A stretch of DNA of 64,000 bases from Neckera pumila. Its lineage: Eukaryota > Streptophyta > Bryopsida > Hypnales > Neckeraceae. This document shows positions 45,999 to 58,929 of the stretch, piece after piece. The position numbers and the translations under genes were made by a program. Position 1 is the first letter of the stretch, and the number at the start of each line of letters is the position of its first letter. The stretch spans positions 17,047,823-17,111,822 of the forward strand of contig OZ018408.1 of the NCBI GenBank assembly GCA_963969595.1, read 5' to 3'. The notes under the pieces were generated by a model that was given only the letters and a program-made list of their open reading frames with translations, was not told the DNA's origin and ran no database searches.

Positions 45999-47820
45999 TT
46001 TGTAATTTCTGGTATTTCCTGAAGGGAGTCAGCATCAAAGTGCTTAATACTTGGCTAATGTTGTTCAAAAGCTTTTGAATTTGAGATTATTGAATTTTTG
46101 AAGTCACAATTTGTGAGTTTTTTCTAAGGTTTTGAAGTAGGGGAATGAAGTTGAGAGAGGCGTTGGATGTGCGATTATTCTTGACTGGCTAACGAGGTAT
46201 GATTTGAAGGTTTTAATTTTGGTCTGCTTAATTTAAGTTTATTTCGGTCTATTTTGGAAACTTGCTTTCATATTGCTTGGCATAAGTACTTTGTTGAGTA
46301 GCTGGGACAATACATAGTGGAATGGTGATCAAATGAGGTATGATTTAGAGGTTTTAATTTCCGTTTGCTTAAGAAGTTCACTTTGCTTTCATATCTCAGG
46401 CGTTGAGGATGAAGAAGCTCTCAAAGAATGTTGTAGTGTCCTTACGGGGTTCTGGCCTTGTAGCTAGTTACAATTTGTCTAGGTTTGTAACACCCATCTC
46501 TTGCTCTAGAGGATCATACACTCTCTTCCTACTTTCAAATTCTTCAAATTTCGTTGGGTGTGGATTTTGTCTAATTAAGTCTTCAATTAGGATTTTTGTG
46601 GTTTGGATGGGTTTCTTTTGGAGAGCCTTTGGCATTGATGATGGATAGATTCTCTTATTGCTATTGATAGCTTGTTTGAAAGATAGTGTTCTTGCTTATC
46701 AAAGCTTTTTATTGATAAATTCTTGGATTTGAACATGGTTTGGGGCTAGCTCCACCAACAACAAAGACTCTAAGTTCACTAGCATTTATTGTAGTTTCAC
46801 ATACTTTTAGAATTTTTGAACATTGGTTTCTTGCAATGCAGATTTAGCAATCTGAATTGGAGTATAATCCTTTGTAGATTATGCAACCTGAAACTTTTTG
46901 TACGAACATTCATTTTCTCTTTTCATATTCATAGTCAATTACACAAAATAGACCTTATTTTTGAATACTTCAGCTTTTAAATGGAGACTACTTGTTAACT
47001 TTCTTCTCAATGTGATGTATATATGTAAAAGTTCATGTGAACCCCTTCCAAAAAGCTTGATAACGAATGGAGTAATGCCATGTGTTCCCCTATGGAAAAT
47101 AATTAATGTTTGGCTCTCGAATTGACATTTTCTTACACAATGGGCTCAAAAGAGGCAGGAACTGCCTTACCCCCAGTTATATAGGCAATACTGCGTAATC
47201 AGGAATTACAACTTGATTGCGCAACAGAAGCTGCCCGCCAAATGTACTAGAAATTTCCTAGCAGGGAATTACAAAGTGTACACTGCTTTGAACAACTACA
47301 ATGGTATTTGCTAATAGTGCAAAATTTTCAGAAGGAAGCTTACAATAGGAGGAATGGCAAAAAATTGAAGTTGCCTAGTGTTGTTGAGGATTAAGGATTA
47401 CATGATTCAAGAAATTTTGTCATTGGTAAGACAAAAACAATACGAGTTGGAAAGCGCCTTATGCTACAGAGTACTAGCTTATTGTTCCTTTACAATTCCC
47501 AAGAGATATTGGGCACAATTATTCAACTCTAATTATAGCTATATAAATTTTTTCTTATAATATTTTCTTCATATTAAAGTAAGTTAAGTAATATATGAGA
47601 ATTTTCTATGCTTATTATGTGCAATTTTGTCCACATCAAGGAATGTTGTTAAGTTGCATACGTGAATTTTTCCAAATGTGACTTTGTCCATATCAAGGGA
47701 TGTTGTATTGTGTAGAGGGACCTTTACTTCTACATTATGGGAAAAACCCATATAAATTCATTGAAGCATAAAGAGTGGAAAGCTTGTTGATTAAAGAAAT
47801 AGCCTATTCAAGTAAGATTG
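45999..47820. other. Unassigned DNA, no gene supported
   Basis: Several frames of 60-81 codons (such as 46403-46648) have no motif. One short hairpin (TGCGTAATCA near 47192, TGATTGCGCA near 47214) and a repeated phrase (GAGGTATGATTT..AGGTTTTAATTT at 46195 and 46337) are the only structures seen. Confidence 0.45.
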
Positions 47821-47822
47821 TA

Positions 47823-48395
47823 CTTCCTCCGCCTCGAAATAAATATGGGATTTCCTAATAATGGCTAGATTAATGCGTAAGCTGTTCCTATTTTCAAGGG
47901 ACCGTGGAAATATTGTAGCTTTTGCTGAACCCAACTAGGTATAAAAAAATTGGAATTCAAAAGTAAAGTGGCGCACGTTGAAAACAAGCGACGAAAGTGA
48001 CAAATTTTTGGTCATTTCTAGAATTGCTCTAGTGGTACCAATTTTGATCATTCTTCAAGCATTGTTGAATGCAGTGACATTCATTGATATCCAATATATT
48101 CAATTCCAAGAGGGTCTTGTGATTCAACTCCAAGAAATTCTCAACAAGAGATTTCTTAGTAGCCATTTCTATACAGTTTTGGATGGAATTCTTCATTTTG
48201 GTTGGTTAGAGGTTGCCTTTTGATTCCTTTGCAATTGCTAAATAGTCTTTAGAGTGTGACATCTGCAGATTATTTTGCTTCAAGGTGTTCAAACTAGCTT
48301 CAGGTTTTATCCATCAAGTTGTGGAGAGCCAATTTTGAATTTAATTTGAGACAAGTATATTTAGAAAACTTGGATTTATTTCGAGATAGAAGGAT
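47823..48395 (+). mobile_element. Mariner/Stowaway-like element, 573 bp, TA target site
   Basis: The left end, after TA, is CTTCCTCCGCCTCGAAATAA; the right end, reversed, is ATCCTTCTATCTCGAAATAA before TA. The CTCC(G/C).C.CGAAATAA form is typical of plant mariner-like and Stowaway ends. A frame at 47978-48223 includes VPILIILQALLNAV and IQYIQFQEG, which could be a decayed copy of the C-terminal catalytic motif region of mariner transposase; that part is weak. Confidence 0.6.
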
Positions 48396-48405
48396 TATTT
48401 CTTAA

Positions 48406-49413
48406 CCTCTAAAGGACCAAGGAGCCCTTTGAGAACCTGGGCAATCTATATTGACTTCCTAATTTGGAATTTTTGCATGATTTTCTTAGGATGGATGCTA
48501 CTCATCGTAATCTATGTATGAAGATTTATTTCATGTTATTTCAATAAATATTGCAAAAGCTAGAAGGATTTTCTTGATTCCAATGTCAAATTAGGCATCA
48601 AAAAATATACTCCAGAAAAATATTTATTCTTTTTTTGGGAATCTTATTGATTAATACCTATTCAAAAAAAATTAAACCATTCAAATTTAAGTAATGAAGT
48701 AAAAGTTATGAAGAGTTTTATTTTGTAAGCAATGGAGGTAGAAAAAACATATAAAGTCATCTTTTGCTCTTAATTTTGAAAATTTTCAAATAAAAATAAC
48801 AATAAATGATAATAACTATTTACTAGAACATTCACACCATTAGAATCAAGAATTTTAACCCCAAAGTGACATTTGATTTCTAGGGTTCAAAAATATCATT
48901 GCTTATGAAGCTTTATAGATCTAAATGTCTTCAAGTTATACATATCTCAACCGTACAATCTTCTAGTGTACATGTTGTAGATGACATTTACAAAATTTGA
49001 AGTCATTTGGCCATATAGATTGCAAGATCATAATGTTTAGTGTTAAAAACGGATGCTGAAATTTTCTTAAAAATAGGTTTGGAGGTGAAATTTGATTTCT
49101 AAACCTACTCAAATGAAAAAACTTAACACTACAGAGTGATTCAAAACTAGTATACAAACACATTAGTGAAAAAATTTCATTCAATTGACTCATTAAGTCT
49201 ACAAAATAGCTTTGAAATGTCAAAAAAGAGCAAGAAAAAATGCCAAAAAAAACACATCTAAGGGTGAACCTCCTTCTACTAGAATGTTTATCAGTCACTC
49301 ATTACTTCCTAAATTGATATAAAATTTTATATCTTGGATGCCAAAGTTAAAGCACTTTGAACTGGATTTGAAATTGTATGAGGACACTTTCTGTTTTCTT
49401 TGTCAATTTGGGG
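48406..49413. mobile_element. Probable TTAA-family element
   Basis: TTAA (48402-48405) is followed by CCTCTAAAGGACCAAGGAGC, close to the subfamily II start. A candidate far end is TTTGGGG before TTAA (49414-49417), but it matches the family poorly, so only the left end is secure. Confidence 0.45.
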
Positions 49414-50205
49414 TTAAATTCCTATAAAAGTTATTAGCAAATAGTTTTTTCTTTCATTCTATATTACCTTCTATTTTACAGATTTTTTAAAGATGAATAT
49501 AAAAGTATTTTTGATAAAAAAATTTGTTACATATTTCAACCCATTTTCCATTATATGGACCAAAATGCACAAGTTATAGTACATACAAATTTTTTTCAAA
49601 AAATATTGAAAGACAAAACTTCACCTTTTGGACGGGCTAGAAAAGCCTACATTTTGAAGTTTAAGCACATTTCATGATTTAATAGCCCAACTATTTAGAG
49701 CAACACTTTGTGCTTGGCTCTCAAACTAATCAACCAAGCTAACTTAAGTTAAAAGATCTCATTTAGCACCAAAATTTCATGCTAACCTTGCCTTCTACTT
49801 GTTGAAGTTTGAAAGAGATGAACTAAAACATTATAGCTAGAATTCAACAACAACATTGATAAGTTACAGTAAGCTTAAGTGTTAATTGGAAAGTCAACAA
49901 TTACTTTTCCAACTGACATGTTGCACTTGCAAGTCTAATCCATTGAGGTGCTGTTGTGGCAGAGCTAAAGCTTGACTGCCTGGATTGCTCAAGAGCCCGG
50001 TTTCATTCCATATTACTCTCTGTTTGTCTTTGTCTAGTTTACATTGATGTTGGCCATAATTTAAGCTTAGTAGCAACCGACACTAAAAACTTAGAAGGCA
50101 TGATTATACATTGTGCATGCAAAAAAACTATGACAAAAGTGGTGGTCAAATACAAGCACAACAAATAGTAGGGAGGCACATCTAACTAACCTTCAATTGC
50201 TGCTA

Positions 50206-50610
50206 AGGTAGATAAGCCTATTAGCACCCTGATTTGCTATATGAATGTTGTGGGGCCAAAAGTAGGATGAAATTGTATTTTTCAGAGGTATGTGCTTGTT
50301 TCACAAATCAAATCCAAGTAGAATTATAATTTTTTGATTAAAATTGTAATTTCTATGAACTTTTGAAGTGGTCTGCTCTGAAACTACAAATTGTAGTCAT
50401 GATTGGAATTATAAACGTCCTATAACCGCCATTCTATGTATCTATTAGCACCTAAGTATCCAATAATAAAGGACTGACACATTATTTTTGTTGGCATTTA
50501 GGCATCGATTCTGTCAAAAAAGTAATGAATTTGGATGAGTTCTATGATAAAAATGGGGCCAAAAGTAAGATGGTATAGGTAGGCAAATGGCGGAGATGGA
50601 CCGTCTACCT
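50206..50610. mobile_element. TA-target MITE, 405 bp
   Basis: The ends are AGGTAGA and, reversed, AGGTAGA, flanked by TA (50204-50205 and 50611-50612). Segment A has the uninterrupted site GCTGCTAGCTATTGG at 35988-36002. Inside, GGGGCCAAAAGTA.GATG occurs twice (about 50251 and 50556). Confidence 0.8.
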
Positions 50611-52881
50611 TAGCTATTGGAATTAGACATTTTCATTTACTTTTGCCGCTGCTAAAATCTATACTATCCAAACGGATAAGGAAAACCAACCTCCTATATG
50701 ACAAGCAAAATAATTGGTTTGCCTTGTTGACATTAATGAAAATTAAAAAATCTATTCCACATAAGGATGATTGCAAGAAACACATGTATTATTTGTATTG
50801 TTTGTTGCGTTTTGTAACAATACACATGATTTTTTCTAGAATACTTTAAAATTAATTTGAAAAATAACTTTTGATTTTTTTTAAATATGGCTAATGTATA
50901 CACCTTTAGATTAAGGTAATGACCAAAGGAAAAGCCTAGGAAAATTCTCTAAGTGGGAGAACTAGAAAAGTGCCAAAACTCAAGAAAATAGATACTTCAA
51001 TGTTTTAATTAGTTAAAAACTGGATTTTTTTTTCTTAAATAAAATAAAAATTGGCCATTTGTAAAAACTCTATAGAGATGGTCATTCAACCAAAAGAACT
51101 ACCAAAAATATGTCTTGTATGTTTTAGTCATGAGTACATGACCTATAAATTTGAGTCATTTGAAGCCAAAATGCAAAAGTTATGACTAAAAACAATAAAA
51201 AACATAGGGTGTAACAAAAAAAAGGACAAGTTTTTCTTACAATCACCGATAAAGAATTAAAGACAAATGTGAGAAATGGAGAAAGCATCCATTATTTTAT
51301 TTTATTTAACAAAGGATGAATTTGTTATGAATTTTTGAAGCGCGTTGCCCAATTGGCTTCAAAGAATCTCTAGGCTACTCCCAAACCACCCAAAAGGCAA
51401 AAAAGTGTACCCATAATGATCTTTTTACCACCTAAAGCAAGTCACAATATTATCTAACATGACCATAATATTTTGTAGTATAGGCATGACATGAAGGAAT
51501 AAAAAAATTACTTCTTATGATGAATATACACTTAAAAGGTAGAAGCTCCTATCATAGTCACTAATAACTCCTTCATCATCATTGTCAGCATTGATTATGG
51601 CCACTAATGCATCCTAATTGGCTCAAATCTCATTTATTGCAAAAAGTTTGTCATGGGTTGATGTAAGATTGTATTGGGTGTCATGAGTTGATGTAAGGTT
51701 GTAATATATGTCAAATATTGATGTAAATTTGTAATGGGTGCCATGGGTTGATGTAAGATTGCAATAGATGCCTCCATTAGGAGGTTTTCATCTCATAGGC
51801 TAATTTACTTTACAATCTATTGGGGTTGGACATTTTATTTTGCTTTTGCCACTAAAATCTGTATTGTCCAAATAGATAATTTATTTAGTTTTATTTCATA
51901 AGTCGAGATCTTGGCAACCAATAGTCAAAGGAGGTGTTTTTAGAGTCGATGGAAAGCCTCTAATAGCCTTGAGGATATGTATACAATGCCAATTTCACCA
52001 TGTTTTGATGGATAGAGCAAAAGATATTGAGTTTCAAAGTTCTTATTGCACCAAAAAATGGATAAAAGCTAGAAAATTGGTTGCATAGAGTCATAATGGC
52101 ATTGGATTGTTGAACTGCTGGTAGGTTGACCAACTATAGAATACTCTAGCTCCTTAGAACACCATGTCAACATTTGTTTATTTATTTAATATACTTCTAT
52201 TTTATATTTCCAATTTTTTAAAAGTTTTCATCAATGATGAAAATTTAAAAAAATTTAAAAATACATATGCTAGTTGTAAAGAGACATCAAGCCATTAGGC
52301 TTGTAGGTCAACATGCTAGAGAATGCTTCAAAGGTGTTCGTTAAGTTGTACCAGTACTATTACTTTTATCTTTACCATTATTTTACTTTCAATTTTTTTT
52401 GGCATAATATTTTTGTATGCCAAGCAATTTGTTTTGTAAGACATGTAGATTTATTGTTTGCTTTAAAAATTTTCTTTTCAAATTTTCTTTTTCTTTTCCT
52501 AATTACGCTAATTAATTTCCTGAATTTCAGTTAGTTTGGTGTGAAAAGACATGATTTATCCAAATAGACATTAATGAGTGTGAAATCAAGTTACCTTGTT
52601 AGGTAGTTGCCTAGTTGAGATTTGAAAAGCCAAATTGGTCGTTGATATTTGTCAATTTCAAGGCCTACTTAGATGTTTCTTTACCCATTTGTTTTCCACC
52701 CATTGCCTAGTACGAGCTTAAGCGGCCTAGCCCTCGATGTTGTGTAATTTTTGATTTTGGTTAATATAATGAAGCTTTTATGTAGATTTGGTGTGTGTTC
52801 ATTTGCTATATGTGATTGCATAATTGTGCAAAGCATTGTGTGTGACGATTTGGATGTCTATTATGTCAAACATTTGTTTAA

Positions 52882-53820
52882 TCCCTAAAGGCCCAAGGCC
52901 TTTTTTTCTGCCAAAAAACACCCGAATCTGCCATTTTTTTAGCAAAGAATAAAAAAAAAAATTTTAAATGTTTCTTTAGCACATCTAACCATAGGATCTT
53001 ACAGCTAAATAGTTTGAAAATGTGTGGAAAAAATTTCAGAATTTTTAACCTCATAGATTGCAAGATATCTGCGTTTAAAGTGAAAAAAACAAGTTTTTCA
53101 GCACATTGTGGGATTAGATTTTATGACTTTGAACATTTTTAACTTAAATTTTTTGGACTACAAAGTTTTGAGCTTTAAATCTTTATAGTAGAAAATTGAG
53201 TTGAAAATCTAGTGGAAAAAATAAAATCCAAAAAAACTTAATTTTCATTACTAAAAAAACTGTTAAATAGAAGTAGGTACGAGATAGAAGGAAAATCTAA
53301 AATATTAATATCTTTTGTGTGGAATTGAAGAGCACTAATCCCAATTATGAGATTGTTCTAGCAAAAAAACTAAACCTTGTAGAACTTTTGTTTTCAAAAA
53401 ATTGTTAAAATTGCATTTAGAAATGAATCCTAGAAGTTCTTTTTTTCAGGAAGATGCTCTACGTGCTCAAAAAATAAGATCGTCCATATTTCCTCATAAA
53501 AAGTCCAAATGAAATGAATCAAAGCTTTCCAGATAGATAAAATTATAATCTATAAGAAAAAAGTAAAAAAATATAAAAATATAAAAATATAAAAATATAA
53601 AAATTACAAATTTTTTTGTTGACCTCATCTCTTGTTTTTAGCTTATTAGGGCATAACTTTTTTTTCCAGGGACCGATTGAAAAAAAAATGATATTTTTAT
53701 GAAGCTTAGCAGCTTTCCTACCTTCAAAACAAATTTCAAAAAAACACAACAAAAATTCAACCCGTAGGTACTTGCCCAAAATCCCATTTGTCTCCCAAAG
53801 CGACAATGGGCTTTTAGGGG
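52882..53820. mobile_element. TTAA-family element, subfamily I, 939 bp, with empty site
   Basis: TTAA at 52878-52881 and 53821-53824 flank a 939-bp insert starting TCCCTAAAGGCCCAAGGCC and ending GGGCTTTTAGGGG. Segment A reads straight through GTTTGTTTAATTATGAG (39004-39020) with one TTAA, so the insertion is exact. No transposase frame. Confidence 0.97.
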
Positions 53821-54134
53821 TTAATTATGAGACTTGAGTTTATTGATATTTGAATGGGAATTCATTTTTTGATTGCGTATGTTGAATTGGATTTATGCTA
53901 AAATTGAATGTATGCTTGTGTGCTACCAAGTTAGAGTCTCCTTTGTTTCATATATGTTGGAAGGTGAATATTTAATTTGTGTGCTTAAAATCCAAATTAG
54001 AAGTTCAAGGCCTATACTTTTGTAAAAAAATCTTGACGAATTGGATGTTGATTCTATTTGAAATTTAAAATAAATCAATTGAATAATAGTTTTTGGTCCT
54101 TAGTGTAAAGAATACATTACAAAAAGTCTAGGCC

Positions 54135-54367
54135 TAGAAAGTGCTGTTTGATTTTTGACCAGATGTGCAAATCCAAAAAAAAAAAAAAAAAAATAGTCCC
54201 AGTCTTGCGTGGCACACACCTTGATAAAGTTTTTGAAAAAAAAATTGTTTTTTTAATAATAATAATAATAATTATTATTATTATTATTATTTTATTTTAT
54301 TTTTTCTGTAATTGCACATTTTTTGTAGTTGCAACGGCCCTCTGTAGGGTCCAGATTTCTACTAATG
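54135..54367. mobile_element. CATTAG-family relic with an (AAT)/(ATT) palindrome
   Basis: Absent from segment A. The right end reversed is CATTAGTAGAAATCTGGACC then CTACAGAGGGCCG, like the other CATTAG ends. The left end is unclear. A (AAT)6(ATT)7 self-complementary run lies at about 54256-54292. Confidence 0.5.
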
Positions 54368-54475
54368 ACTTTCTATAAACTTTTTGAATATATAATTAGA
54401 AATTTCACGATGTTGTTTACAGTGTAAAATCAAATCATAACATGAGGTGCATAGTTAAGAATTGTCAATTAGATG

Positions 54476-54995
54476 CCCAGGTATCCAACTCCCATATTAT
54501 ATAGCCCTAATTATAATTGCTTATAACGCATATTAGTCCAATCTCAAGGGATATACTTTGTTTTAATGTAGAAAACTCTTGTAGTCTTTTTAACAAGGAA
54601 TCCAAAAATTGTAATTATATATATCAAATGAATTTTTTGGGGACATAAATAGCATTAAAAAACTAATTATATGAATATTTTTAATACATGTATCATAAGA
54701 CAAGCTACCCAACTTTTGGGGCTTTCTAATAAAAATTTAATTTTAATTGGAGGGAACTTCTTGTATGGAAATTTACAAATTATGCATAGGTATTTCAATT
54801 CTTCATATATATTTTGAGTTTTTTTTTTTTGAATATGTATGAAATTCAACATTTTCTACATTTAGTTTTCTTTTAAATTGGTCTACACCTAGCTTTTTGG
54901 TCTTTTTAATTTGATATAATTTTTACAAAAGCCATCTTCTAAGCAGTTTTAATGGCGATGACACCTGCATATAATACATGAGTTGTATACCCAAG
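54476..54995. mobile_element. hAT-like MITE, 520 bp, 8-bp TSD
   Basis: The left end is CCCAGGTATCCAACTCCCAT then ATTATATAG; the right end, reversed, is CTTGGGTATACAACTCATGT then ATTATATGC. Flanks are ATTAGATG (54468-54475) and ATTAGGTG (54996-55003), one mismatch. The empty site ATTAGGTG is in segment A at 39431-39438. An 8-bp duplication points to hAT, though the terminal bases are not the usual CAGGG. Confidence 0.82.
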
Positions 54996-56057
54996 ATTAG
55001 GTGTTGAATGTATTAATGTATTGTTGTCCTAGTTGGAAAGTTTATGAATTGTTGGATCTGGATTTTGATATTTTCACAATTAAGTGGAGTGTTCAAGTCA
55101 TAGGTGCAATACTTATTATAATTTATATATAGTTGGAAAAGATAGTAAACTTTGTGTTCTAGTTGGCCTAACTTCTGCATGTGTAAGCATCAAGAAGATA
55201 CTTGTCTCAAGTTAAGACATAGAACGAGAGATTGGAGCAAAAATTGAATTGGAATAAAATTGCAATAAAGAGAAAAGTGAAGAATACAAAATTGAACAAA
55301 GGAATTCTAATTGTAGTGTAGTCAAAACAATAAAACTCAAGAGGTCCATAATCCTTGTGGCATTTAGAGTAGAATGCCAAATTGTGTAATTAGACCAAAT
55401 AACAATACTTAGTTGGAAGAAATCATATGTATCTATAGATAATGAATGCTAATTTGGCTTATCTTGTAGCAAGCTTAAAAAATAAGCTCTTGACTTTTGT
55501 TTTATTTGAATATGAGTGAAATGCATTGTTAGTGGACTTGTATCATATTGTTCCTTTTAGTAACACTTACTTCTTCAAATTCACTCACTTAACTTTTAGT
55601 GATACCAAAGGTCGCAATCTTCTAACCAATATTGCACATGCTATATATCCACAACATTAGATTCCATTATTTGTCACTTGGTTTCCATTTGTCCATAGGT
55701 TCCATCACTTAATTCCTGCAAGACATTGGGCATGCCATTTGATGACATGGATGGAACTTCCATTTATGTCAGAGTACTCGGTGGTAGCACTAGTCACAAT
55801 TGGTGCTAATTGTCTTAAATAATACCCAACTCTCCACTAGGCTCAAACAACCTCACTTTACAATTTACTTCAGAATGAGACTCAACTCATAATTTATTAG
55901 TCATAGCCTAGCGTGAAATGGGACTCCATCCTATTGATATCAAGGATTGCCCAAGAGCACTCTACAATCACATGAAGATAGTATGGTGCAAATCCATCAC
56001 CAACTTCACCATTCATGGCCACTATAGCTCACCATTACACCATTCAAGAAGCAAGAG

Positions 56058-56222
56058 CGTTAGAGTAAATTTCAGGCCTTTGGAGGGCTACTCTACAACC
56101 CTCCGCGGTACATTGAAATTTACTTTTTTTTTGCTTAAAAATTATTTTTTCCCTATTTTTTCCCTGTTGAAACTACAGCATGAATGGCGCAGGAACCCAA
56201 AATTCCAAATAAAAATTGATTA

Positions 56223-56317
<95 letters not shown>

Positions 56318-56506
56318 CTTAAAAAAATTATTAAAAATTAAAAAAATTAAAAAATTAAAAGTTCTATGAAACTTGACTGCTCCGACAAGCAGTCAGAGAC
56401 TCTGACTGCTCACCAAGAGCATTTTTGAAGTTGATAGGCCATGCAAGTGATAGCATGGCATGTCAATTTTGGACGGCCCTCCAATAGGCTGAATTTTCCT
56501 CTAATG
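56058..56506. mobile_element. CATTAG-family element, 449 bp, with AAT microsatellite
   Basis: Ends are CGTTAGAGTAAATTTCAGGC then CTTTGGAGGGC, and, reversed, CATTAGAGGAAAATTCAGCC then TATTGGAGGGCC. The empty site is in segment A near 40447-40450 (GGAGGTAGACTATCC). The exact target duplication is unclear. Confidence 0.8.
56223..56316. repeat. (AAT)n microsatellite, about 94 bp
   Basis: About 31 AAT units with one break (near 56253) inside the CATTAG element. Confidence 0.95.
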
Positions 56507-56830
56507 TATAGACTACCCCTCTTTATAATACTCTTTGTAGGATTTGGTAAGACCCTCCTTTCCTATGGGTCTCAAACATTCAAAACACACTCTCCTCTTT
56601 AAAGACCACGTATCAATTTCTATGCTTTAGTCTCAATACCAAGCTCTAAGGCCTCTCAATCTTTCCATTAGGATAGCATTTAACTCCAAATTCCAAATCA
56701 AGAGTGCAATTTCATTTTTGTAATCACCATGGACTACTTTGTTTTCTAAATACAACAAGTATCAAGAAAGTTGTGGCCCTCCAAAATTTGAGTCTTTTAG
56801 AAGGTGTAGTTTTAAATCCTATTTATGAAT

Positions 56831-57850
56831 GATTTATTAATATTTCTATTTTACATATACAAGAATCTTACAACTATTGATACAATTATTGTTACAATTA
56901 CTAAATGTAAGTGCTTTGTTGCAATGTGAGAGGTTCCATTTTTTATACAAATAGAAATCTTTATGTTGCCACAACCAAAATAGAAGTGAAAACAATTTTT
57001 TGCTTTTCAAATTTTGACTTTTAATTTCTAGTTTTAATTTTTTGTTTTTGTTTTTGTTTTTGTTTTTAAAATTTTATTTTCTATTTCTATTTTAGTATTA
57101 AAATTCTTTCAATTATTAATATGAATACAAAGCTTTATATGCCACATTTAACTACTTTGGGACTTTTGAAAGTCCAAAATTAATAAAGGACTTCAACAAA
57201 AAAAAAATTGATCATCAAGAGATAGTGCAAAACATTAGGAGATCTGTCCCAAATATCCAAAATCTGTACAAATATTGAGAGATTTGTAAAACACTATGGG
57301 ATTCCACGATGTTATCATCATGAGATCCCACGATGTTATCGTCATGAGATCCCACGATGTTTTGTTGAGAATTCATTGAATAGTCCAAAAGTAGTTAAAT
57401 GTGGCATTTATGTTGCGAATAGAAATCTTTATATTGCCACAACTTAAATAGAAGTGAAAATAATTTTTATTTTTTCTACCTACTACTTTTAATTTCAATT
57501 TTTTTAATTTTTAATTTTTTTAATTTCTACTTTTAATTTGGATTTTGGATTTTTGGATTTTTTTAATTTATATTTAATTTATATTTTATATATTAAAACT
57601 CTTACAATTATCGATACAACCTGAAAGCTTTATGCACAGGAATGTTTTTCAAATTCTACTTTCAATTTCTATTTTATAAAAGTTTTAATTTTTAATGATT
57701 TAATTTTTACCTCTATTTTATGTATTAAAATTCTTACAATTATTGATAAAGTTATCGAATGTAAGTACTTTGTTGCAATGCAAGGAGTTCTGTTTTTTAT
57801 ACAAATAATAATCTTTATGTTGTGGTGTGAGAGGTTCTGTTTTTCTAGTA
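56831..57850. other. AT-rich DNA with simple repeats
   Basis: No gene seen. Two diverged copies of a ~450-bp stretch (near 56.92 and 57.40 kb) share GAAATCTTTAT.TTGCCACAAC and A.ATAGAAGTGAAAA. GTTTTT runs occur near 57045. Confidence 0.5.
57297..57362. repeat. 27-bp tandem repeat, three units
   Basis: Unit TGAGATCCCACGATGTTATC with (A/G)TCA, repeated three times with one or two differences. Confidence 0.9.
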
Positions 57851-58165
57851 GAAAGCTTCATGCATGAAGCAGTGCAAAGGCTTTGTTTTGTGGTGTTTGG
57901 GACACGTTCCCACAAGTTTTGTGCTGCAATTTAGTGTTGTTTCGATGTAGAAGTTACAAATTAGATTCCAAAATAAAAGATAATTTCATATAATTTTTGA
58001 ATTCACAAAAACTTTGAAACTCAATAACTTTCACACAAGTAGGTCCAAACGACACGGAACAAATTTCATGCAAGCGTGCATCCTTTCTAACAAAGAACTG
58101 TCCAATGGTACCATGAAAGCCGTTGAACGCCTCACGTCTTAGCGTATCAAATAGAACAAACAATC
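57851..58165. repeat. Distant relative of the repeat at the window start
   Basis: TGCAAGCGTGCATCCTTTC and CTGTCCAATGGTACCATGAA parallel the TGCACCC.TCCT and GAGCTTT...GTATCAAGAA parts of the 40-475 repeat. No gene is inferred. Confidence 0.4.
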
Positions 58166-58929
58166 TAATTTGAAGTATCCAATATTTTTCTTTTCTTTTC
58201 TTTTGGAGTGAAGAAGGAGGAGTGAAATATATTCCCTCATTGATGAATGGAAATTATACCAGTTCAAAAATGCCATGTTACATAATTTGTGCACCTTGCA
58301 TTAATTGAATAAGAGGGTGCCTGCAGAGTAAGGTAGGAGGCTCTAAAATTGCACCGGCATTAAGAGCCACCCCTATAAATGCTTTTGAAATGGACATAAA
58401 GTGGATTTAAAAGTGAACGCTAAAGTCATTGAACGAATCAAAGAAAAAAGCATTATTAATTGCAAAAGCCAATCATTCTCTTTGCTTTTGTCTTCTTTCT
58501 TTGGAATTGCAAGTGAACACTTCATGGAAGACCTAGGGTCATACATAAGGACCTGCAACACATCTCAATTGAAAATTCATAACTAATTCAAAAATGCTTC
58601 AAAAAATATGAAACAACTTGTGCTAGATTCCTTGTCTATTTCTCTTTCTTTGAAAAATGAGCTAAAAGTATTCCCATCCAAGGAACCACATAAAAAAGGC
58701 AGACCAGCCCTTAAGTTGTTGGTTGGTTTCTGAGCCTCCTACCTTACTCCACATGAGGCTGGGCTAAAAGTAAATTGCATTCAGTGTGGCACCCACCGGT
58801 CACGAATGAATCAGGACGAACATCGACATCCCACTGGGTCAGTATCATATTGTGATATTATTATTGTTGTCAGTGGTTTGCCAGTGTTCTAGATCTGCAT
58901 GCCCCGACATGTTCTAGATCTGACCTTTC
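58166..58929. other. Unassigned DNA
   Basis: A ~61-codon frame on each strand (58373-58586) overlaps and has no motif. GC rises after about 58.7 kb. Confidence 0.4.

Larger units (their letters stand above)
49800..56830. repeat. Segmental duplication B (partner 35640-41010)
   Basis: Direct copy of segment A, longer because of separate insertions at 50206, 52882, about 54.13, 54476 and 56058. It contains only one or two minisatellite units where A has two arrays. Confidence 0.92.

Noticed and set aside
54148..54378. 76-codon frame with poly-Ile
   Set aside because: Translation of the AAT/ATT run in a transposon relic.
57297..57362. CRISPR-like array
   Set aside because: Three direct 27-bp repeats without spacers in plant DNA; a simple tandem repeat.
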